In this document: one piece after another, positions 1 through 4,490 of the stretch
How positions within the stretch are numbered: the first letter of the stretch is position 1
How the letters are laid out: every line of letters starts with the position of its first letter
Source: Akkermansia muciniphila
GTDB taxonomy: Bacteria > Verrucomicrobiota > Verrucomicrobiia > Verrucomicrobiales > V1-33
Direction of reading: 5' to 3'
Assembly: GCA_943331195.2 (NCBI GenBank)
Contig: CALQKQ020000193.1
Coordinates: 1 to 7,097, forward strand
Length of the DNA: 7,097 bases
Translations under genes and position numbers: made by a program
The notes under the pieces: model-generated
Seen by the model: the letters and a program-made list of their open reading frames with translations, nothing else
What the model was told of the DNA's origin: nothing
Database searches by the model: none

Positions 1-8
1 AGGCGGAT

Positions 9-70
9 GGGGAGGGGGGAGGTGGGGAGCATGGGATTAAGGTTGGTGGGGTGGGGGCGGGGAGAAAGGG
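9..70 (+). other. Two potential G-quadruplex motifs
   Basis: Two sets of four G-runs with short loops lie in tandem. Runs at 9-12, 14-19, 24-27 and 33-35 have loops of 1, 4 and 5 bases. Runs at 48-51, 53-57, 59-62 and 68-70 have loops of 1, 1 and 5 bases. Both satisfy the usual pattern of four runs of at least three G with loops of 1-7. The whole + strand is G-rich, so such motifs may arise by composition alone. Any role in transcription of the flanking gene is inference. Confidence 0.45.
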
Positions 71-196
71 TGAATGAGGGGCAGGAGGGGGAAACAGCCT
101 TAGGGAAAGGGGGTGATCTTTCCTCTGGCGCTGATTAAAGTAGGGGGGTAGGGGTAAGGTTTCCAATGGATTGCTGCCGGTTGCGGTGGGGTCCGG

Positions 197-207
197 TATT
201 TTTTAAT
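197..207 (+). promoter_or_regulatory. A/T-rich patch, possible -10 element
   Basis: TATTTTTTAAT directly precedes the ATG at 208 and is the only A/T-rich run in an otherwise G-rich upstream region. TATTTT (197-202) resembles a sigma-70 -10 box. If used as one, transcription would start at or next to the ATG and the mRNA would be leaderless. I found no good -35 at 16-18 bases upstream (TTGCTG at 171-176 is 20 away). It could equally be a U-rich untranslated leader. Confidence 0.25.
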
Positions 208-1575
208 ATGCGAGAGATTACATTTCAGTCGCTGACGCGACGTTCGGAGATCGGGGCCAATTGTTATGTGCTGGATACGGGGATGGCGCGGATTGCGCTG
301 GACTCGGGGATGCACCCCAAGGAGAAGGCCTACGAGGCTATTCCGGATTTTTCCCTGGTGGAAGACGGTACTTTGGATGCGGTTTTGGTCAGCCATTCGC
401 ACCTGGACCACGTGGGGTCGCTGCCGGTGATGCTGCGGCGGCACCCGCGGGCGGCGGCGTATATGTCGGCGGTGACCTCGGAGTTTGCCGATGCGCTGCT
501 GCACAATTCGGTCAATGTGATGACCTCGCAGCGGGACCAGGATGGGATCAAGGAGTATCCCTTATTCACGCACCGGGAGTTAGATGGGTTGGTGCGCCGC
601 TTTAAGACGCGGCGCAATGGGACACCGTTTGAGGTGGGGTCGACGGGGGTGAAGGCGGAGTTTTATGATGCGGGGCACTTGCCGGGGAGTGTGGGGATGC
701 GTTTGGACATTGATGGCCTGCGGGTGTTTTACACTGGGGACGTGCAGTTTGAGGACCAGACGATTTTGAAGGGGGCGGATTTTCCGCGGGAGCACGTGGA
801 TGTGCTGATTTTGGAGTGTACCCGCGGGGCCTCGGAGCGGGCGGCGGGCTATAGTCGGGCGGCGGAGTCGCAGCGTTTGGCGGAGACGATCATGCGGTCG
901 ATTGACCAAGGCGGGAGCGTTTTGGTGCCGGTTTTTGCGCTGGGGAAGACCCAGGAGATTTTGATGATGTTGCACGAGCTGAAAGGCCAGGGGAAGATCA
1001 AGGCGAACATCCCAGTGCACATTGGGGGCTTGAGCAGCAAGATGACGCAGATTGTGGACAAGTATGCGGGGGAAGTGCGGCGGTCGCACGGGGGGTTCCG
1101 GCTGTTGGAATCGATGAGTGGGTTGGTGAAGTCCAAGAAGGGCGAGCGGGTGACGCGGAGCCAGGCGGGGCATGTGTATGCGCTGAGCAGTGGGATGATG
1201 TCGGAGCACACCGTGAGCAACGATTTTGCGCACCATTTCATCAACCAGCCGAAGAATGCGCTGTGTTTTGTGGGGTATGCGGATCCGGACAGTCCGGCGG
1301 GGACGATTTTGGCGTCGCGGCGGGGGGATGCGATCAAGCTATCCAATGGGCATCCGCCGGTGGAATTGAACTGCGAGGTGAGCCAGTTTGACTTTAGTGG
1401 TCATGCGCCGCGGCATGATTTGGTGGCGTATGCGCGGGAGTTGAATCCGCGGAAGATTTTGTTGGTGCACGGGGACGGCCCGGCGCTGGACTGGATGGCG
1501 GCGACGCTGAGCATGGCGTTGCCGGACTGCGAAATTGTGATTCCCTTGCCCGGGGAAAAGATTGCATTGGGCTAG
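208..1575 (+). CDS. Beta-CASP MBL-fold nuclease-like hydrolase
   Basis: This 455-residue protein (from ATG 208) is a metallo-beta-lactamase-fold enzyme of the beta-CASP group, related to RNase J and the CPSF73/Ysh1-like proteins annotated as RNA-processing exonucleases. Visible motifs are HSHLDH at residues 63-68 (metal site motif 2), His157 in AGHLPGS (motif 3), Asp178 in YTGD (motif 4), Glu203 in LECTRGA (beta-CASP motif A), His399 in SGHAPRHDL (motif B) and His421 in LLVHGD (motif C). The stretch GGSVLVPVFALGKTQE (235-250) is the usual start of the beta-CASP insert. All metal ligands are present, so an active cytoplasmic nuclease is likely; the substrate is unknown. Motif A usually reads E-S/T-T-Y-G, so ECTRG is unusual. 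An upstream in-frame ATG at 166 has a weak AAGG six bases before it, but would add MDCCRLRWGPVFFN, which does not resemble the family N-terminus; MREITF fits better. The gene is convergent with hemC. Confidence 0.88.
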   Translation: MREITFQSLTRRSEIGANCYVLDTGMARIALDSGMHPKEKAYEAIPDFSLVEDGTLDAVLVSHSHLDHVGSLPVMLRRHPRAAAYMSAVTSEFADALLHNSVNVMTSQRDQDGIKEYPLFTHRELDGLVRRFKTRRNGTPFEVGSTGVKAEFYDAGHLPGSVGMRLDIDGLRVFYTGDVQFEDQTILKGADFPREHVDVLILECTRGASERAAGYSRAAESQRLAETIMRSIDQGGSVLVPVFALGKTQEILMMLHELKGQGKIKANIPVHIGGLSSKMTQIVDKYAGEVRRSHGGFRLLESMSGLVKSKKGERVTRSQAGHVYALSSGMMSEHTVSNDFAHHFINQPKNALCFVGYADPDSPAGTILASRRGDAIKLSNGHPPVELNCEVSQFDFSGHAPRHDLVAYARELNPRKILLVHGDGPALDWMAATLSMALPDCEIVIPLPGEKIALG

Positions 1576-1592
1576 GCTTGCCGTCTTGCGGC

Positions 1593-1626
1593 GGGGGGAT
1601 GGGGGAGTGAGCCCCCGTTTCCCCCC
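1593..1626. terminator. GC hairpin between convergent genes
   Basis: Six G (1593-1598) and five G (1601-1605) can pair with five C (1612-1616) and six C (1621-1626), giving an 11-base-pair all-GC stem with a small internal loop (AT opposite GTTT) and the hexaloop AGTGAG. It lies 17 bases after the stop of the beta-CASP gene and 15 bases after the hemC stop on the other strand, the right place for a shared bidirectional terminator. No T-tract follows on either strand, so it is not a classic intrinsic terminator. It may stall polymerase, protect 3' ends or work with Rho. Confidence 0.5.
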
Positions 1627-1641
1627 GGGGAAGCGGCCCCG

Positions 1642-2583
1642 CTAAGGGGCGGGCTGGAGCTGTTCGAAGAGTTGTTGGGCGGCGGCGAGGGGGTCGTGGG
1701 CCGGGGCGGTGATTTCAGCGGCGAGGGGGGGGCCGCCGTGATCGGGGAAGACGAGGGCTTTGAGGTGCAAAGCGGCGGGGGTGATCCAGGTGTGGATGCC
1801 GACGGGGGTTTGGCAGCCGGCTTGGAGGAGTTCGAGGAAGCGGCGCTCGGCGGTGATGCGGGCGAAGGTTTCGGGGTGGTTGAGGGGGGCGAGGGCGGCG
1901 GCGAGTTGGGGGGTTTCCTGCCAAGTTTCGAGGGCGACGGCGCCTTGGCTGGCGGCGGGGAGGAAGTGGGCGGGGTCGAGGATGGCGAGGTGGAGGGGGG
2001 CGGCGAAGTCGAGGAGGGTCTCGCGGAAGAGGTCGAGGCGGAAGAGGCCGGCGCGGGCGAGGATGAGGGCGTCGATGGCGGGATTTTCGGCTAGTTTGCG
2101 GAGTCGGGTGGGGACGTTGCCGCGGATTTCGACGGTGGTGAGGTCGGGGCGGAGGTGCTGGAGGAGGCGGATGCGGCGGACGCTGCTGGTGGCGACGACG
2201 CTGCCTGGGGGGAGGGCGTCGAGGCCGCCGGGGGATTTGGCGATGAGGACGTCTTCGATGGGGGCGCGGGGGAGGACGGCGCTGATTTTGAATCCTGGGT
2301 CGAGGAGGGTAGGGACGTCTTTGAGGCTGTGGACGGCGGCGTGGATGGCGCCTTGGCGGAGGGCGATTTCGAGTTCTTTGGTGAAGATGCCTTTATCGAC
2401 GATGGGGTGGTCGCCGGTGGAGAAGTCGGCGAGGCGGAGGTCGGGGCGAAGGTCGCCATCGGTTTTGATGATGGAGCGCAGGATGGTGAGGTGGGGCCAC
2501 GCGGCTTGGAGGGCGGCGGTGGTGAGGACGGTTTGGGCGAGGGCGAGTTCGCTGCCGCGGGTTCCGAGGGTCAGGGAGAGCAT
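1642..2583 (-). CDS. hemC: Hydroxymethylbilane synthase (porphobilinogen deaminase)
   Basis: HemC joins four porphobilinogen molecules into hydroxymethylbilane in the cytoplasm, on the way to uroporphyrinogen III. The 313-residue length is normal for the family. Signatures in order are GTRGSELALAQ (7-17), KTDGD (40-44), KGIFTKELE (64-72), VHSLKDVPT (84-92) with the catalytic Asp at 89, SSVRR (133-137), RGNVPTRL (154-161), the substrate-loop equivalent SQG (212-214, usually GQG), and AGCQTPVG (255-262), where Cys257 should anchor the dipyrromethane cofactor. All key Arg, Asp and Cys residues are present, so the enzyme should be active. It is the last gene of the - strand cluster, 40 bases after hemA. 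No hemD or hemB follows: the next gene is convergent. The 21 bases before its ATG contain only two purines and no Shine-Dalgarno. Confidence 0.97.
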   Translation of the reverse strand: MLSLTLGTRGSELALAQTVLTTAALQAAWPHLTILRSIIKTDGDLRPDLRLADFSTGDHPIVDKGIFTKELEIALRQGAIHAAVHSLKDVPTLLDPGFKISAVLPRAPIEDVLIAKSPGGLDALPPGSVVATSSVRRIRLLQHLRPDLTTVEIRGNVPTRLRKLAENPAIDALILARAGLFRLDLFRETLLDFAAPLHLAILDPAHFLPAASQGAVALETWQETPQLAAALAPLNHPETFARITAERRFLELLQAGCQTPVGIHTWITPAALHLKALVFPDHGGPPLAAEITAPAHDPLAAAQQLFEQLQPAP

Positions 2584-2623
2584 GAGAGGACGGGAAGGGG
2601 ACGGAGGGGGTTAGGACGCCAAA

Positions 2624-3670
2624 TTAGATGGGATCGGGGAGGTGGGGGCGAGTGGGGTGGTGGAAGGGGTGGGGGCGGAAAAGGGGGGAGGCTTTGAGGT
2701 GGTCATCGATGATGGCGAGGCAGCGGATGATTTCGTCTTGGCGGCGTTGGCGGGTTTCGCTGGCGAGGGCTTCGAGGGCGTCGATGTCGTAGAGGTAGAC
2801 GCCTTCGATGTCGTGGACGCGGGGGTCGACGTCGCGGGGGACGGCGATATCGATGATGAAGAGGGGGCGGCCGCGGCGGCGGCGGAGGGAGGGGAGGACC
2901 TGCTCGGGGTGGATGACGGTGTGAGGGGCGGCGGTGGAGCTGATGATGACGTCGACGTGGGCGGTGTGGGCGGGCCAGTCTTCGAAGGAGATGGCGCGGC
3001 CGTTCATTTCTTGGGCGAGTTCGAGGGCGCGCTGGTGGCTGCGGTTGGAGACGATGATGCCTTTGGCGCCGCGGCTTTGGAGGCTTTGGGCGCAGCGGCG
3101 GCTCATGTCGCCGGCGCCGAGGAGCATGACGTGGCTGTCGCGGAGGTCGCCGAAGATTTTTTCGGCGAGTTCGACGGCGACGGAGCCGACGGAGGTGGAG
3201 CCGCGTTGGATTTGGGTATTGTTGCGGACGGCTTTGCCGATGCGGAAGGATTCTTGGAAGAGTTTATTGAGGTGGCGGGAGGTGGTGGCGGCGGCGTGGG
3301 CGGTGGCGTAGGCGTCTTTGATTTGGCCGAAGATTTCGGTTTCGCCGAGGACCATGGAGTCGAGGCCGGAGGCGACGGAGAAGAGGTGGCGGGCGGCTTC
3401 TTCGCGGTGGTGGTGGAAGAAGGCGATGTCGGGGCTGAGGCTGAAGCGGAGGCGGAGCCAGGCGTCGATTTGGGCGGTAGCGGCGGCGGGGGAGGGGGAG
3501 GCGGCGTAGATCTCCATGCGGTTGCAGGTGGAGACGATGACGGCTTCGTCGACGTCGGGGAGTTCGAGGAGGGCGTGGAGGGCGGTGGGGAGGTCTTTGG
3601 CGGGCAGGGCGACGCGTTCGCGCACTTCCACGGGGGTGTGGGCGTAGCTGAGGCCGAGGCAGAGGAGCAT
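2624..3670 (-). CDS. hemA: Glutamyl-tRNA reductase, short form
   Basis: HemA reduces glutamyl-tRNA(Glu) with NADPH to glutamate-1-semialdehyde, the first committed step of the C5 tetrapyrrole pathway, in the cytoplasm. The N-terminal catalytic domain contains GLSYAHTPVEVRERVAL (6-22) and STCNRMEIY (47-55) with the nucleophile Cys49. HLFSVASGLDSMVLGETEI (95-113) matches the family's most conserved block. The NADPH domain has MLLGAGDMSRR (182-192) and later IDIAVPRDVDP (273-283). The protein is 348 residues, while typical GluTRs are about 420. It stops shortly after the start of the long linking helix (ETRQRRQDEI, 305-314) and ends in a His/Pro-rich tail, so the C-terminal dimerisation domain is missing. 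hemC starts 40 bases downstream, leaving no room for that domain in another frame. From memory, chlamydial HemA is similarly short. The gene starts 19 bases after the HemX-like gene, and that gap is pure pyrimidine in the mRNA. Confidence 0.96.
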   Translation of the reverse strand: MLLCLGLSYAHTPVEVRERVALPAKDLPTALHALLELPDVDEAVIVSTCNRMEIYAASPSPAAATAQIDAWLRLRFSLSPDIAFFHHHREEAARHLFSVASGLDSMVLGETEIFGQIKDAYATAHAAATTSRHLNKLFQESFRIGKAVRNNTQIQRGSTSVGSVAVELAEKIFGDLRDSHVMLLGAGDMSRRCAQSLQSRGAKGIIVSNRSHQRALELAQEMNGRAISFEDWPAHTAHVDVIISSTAAPHTVIHPEQVLPSLRRRRGRPLFIIDIAVPRDVDPRVHDIEGVYLYDIDALEALASETRQRRQDEIIRCLAIIDDHLKASPLFRPHPFHHPTRPHLPDPI

Positions 3671-3689
3671 GGGGGAGGGGGAGGGGAGG

Positions 3690-4478
3690 TTAGTGGCGGC
3701 CGATGAACCAGAGGCTGATGATGGGGATGAGGAAGCCGAAGGCGGCGGCGGCGGCGGCGCGGCGGGCGGACATGCCGCGGCGGGATTCGTAGAGGAGGAG
3801 GCTGGCGTAGAGGGCCCAGACGAACCAGACGATGGTGAGTTTGTCTGTGGGCGGCTGTTTTTCCATGCGGTAGGCGCTGAGGATGGCGACGGTGAGGAGG
3901 GAGGTGCCGGTGATGAGGAGGCCGCGGATGGCGCGGGTGAGGTAGTGGATGGGGGGGAGTTGGCGGAGGCCTGGGGAGATGCGGTGTTGTTTGAGTTGGC
4001 GGTCTTGGAGGAGGAACATGATGCCGGCGGCGCAGGCGAGGGCGAAGGCGCCGTAGGAGACGAGGGCGAGGGCGGCGTGGAGTTCTCCCCAGAAGGAGTG
4101 GGTGATTTTGGGAAGGGGCGGGGCGAGGGCTTCGGGGCGGAGGAGGGCGCTGGCTTGGAAGAGGAGGGCGAGGGGGGCGGTGAAGACGCCGAGGAGGGAG
4201 AGGCGGTAGGCGGGGCCGATGATGAAATAGAGGGCGACGATGGACCAGCTGATGAAGGTGAGGAGTTCGAAGGGGGTGGTCATGGGACAGCCGCCGATGG
4301 CTTGACCGCGCCAGCGGAGGAAGAGGGTTTGGAGGAGGCCGCCGCCGCCGAGGAGGAGGAGCATCCAGCGGCCTGGGCGGTAGGTGCCCTGGCGGAGGGA
4401 GTGCACGGCATAGCCGAAGCCGCCGAGGTAGCAGAGGGCGGCGCCGAGGAGGACGAGGAATTCCCGGGAGAGGGGCAT
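3690..4478 (-). CDS. HemX/CcsA-like cytochrome c assembly family protein
   Basis: This 262-residue integral membrane protein has about eight hydrophobic segments, near residues 8-25, 38-54, 68-88, 92-112, 133-156, 186-202, 216-230 and 240-258. The GGCPMTTPFELLTFISW block (62-78) and SFWGELHAALALVSYGAF (128-145, with His134) match the pattern of the CcsA/CcmC/HemX cytochrome c assembly family. The tryptophan-rich WWD haem-handling motif of true CcsA/CcmC is not visible, which favours a HemX (YpjD-like) assignment, as does the position next to hemA. In Bacillus subtilis HemX lowers the cellular amount of HemA; a similar regulatory role here is inference. A run of six GCC codons gives an alanine tract near residues 240-246. 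The gene follows the penicillin-binding protein after 12 bases (ACCCCGCCCCCC in the mRNA), with no Shine-Dalgarno. A haem-transport or cytochrome c assembly role remains possible. Confidence 0.85.
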   Translation of the reverse strand: MPLSREFLVLLGAALCYLGGFGYAVHSLRQGTYRPGRWMLLLLGGGGLLQTLFLRWRGQAIGGCPMTTPFELLTFISWSIVALYFIIGPAYRLSLLGVFTAPLALLFQASALLRPEALAPPLPKITHSFWGELHAALALVSYGAFALACAAGIMFLLQDRQLKQHRISPGLRQLPPIHYLTRAIRGLLITGTSLLTVAILSAYRMEKQPPTDKLTIVWFVWALYASLLLYESRRGMSARRAAAAAAFGFLIPIISLWFIGRH

Positions 4479-4490
4479 GGGGGGCGGGGT

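Larger units (their letters stand above)
1..207. other. G-run-rich intergenic region
   Basis: I see no supported gene here. The + strand is dominated by runs of three to six G. An ATG on the - strand at 32-30 opens a proline-rich frame that runs off the left edge (MLPTSPLPIRL) and could be the first codons of a divergent gene, but eleven codons cannot establish this. If it were real, 33-207 would be a divergent promoter region. The only A/T-rich patch is just before the + strand gene at 197-207. Confidence 0.6.

Noticed and set aside
166..207. Upstream ATG at 166 as the start of the beta-CASP protein, with a weak AAGG before it
   Set aside because: The extra 14 residues (MDCCRLRWGPVFFN) do not resemble the family N-terminus, and the conserved part begins right after ATG 208. 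It remains a minor possibility.
580..1236. Open frame on the - strand, antisense to the beta-CASP gene
   Set aside because: It is rich in His, Arg, Pro and Leu with no domain signal; the + strand frame carries the full set of MBL and beta-CASP motifs.
2642..3706. A 354-codon open frame on the + strand, antisense to hemA
   Set aside because: It has the same Gly/Asp/Val/Glu low-complexity composition and lies wholly over a gene with clear GluTR motifs.
3740..3775. GGC/GCC triplet repeat as a possible tandem repeat element
   Set aside because: It is in frame and encodes an alanine run in the last part of the HemX-like protein; it is short and fits the local codon bias.
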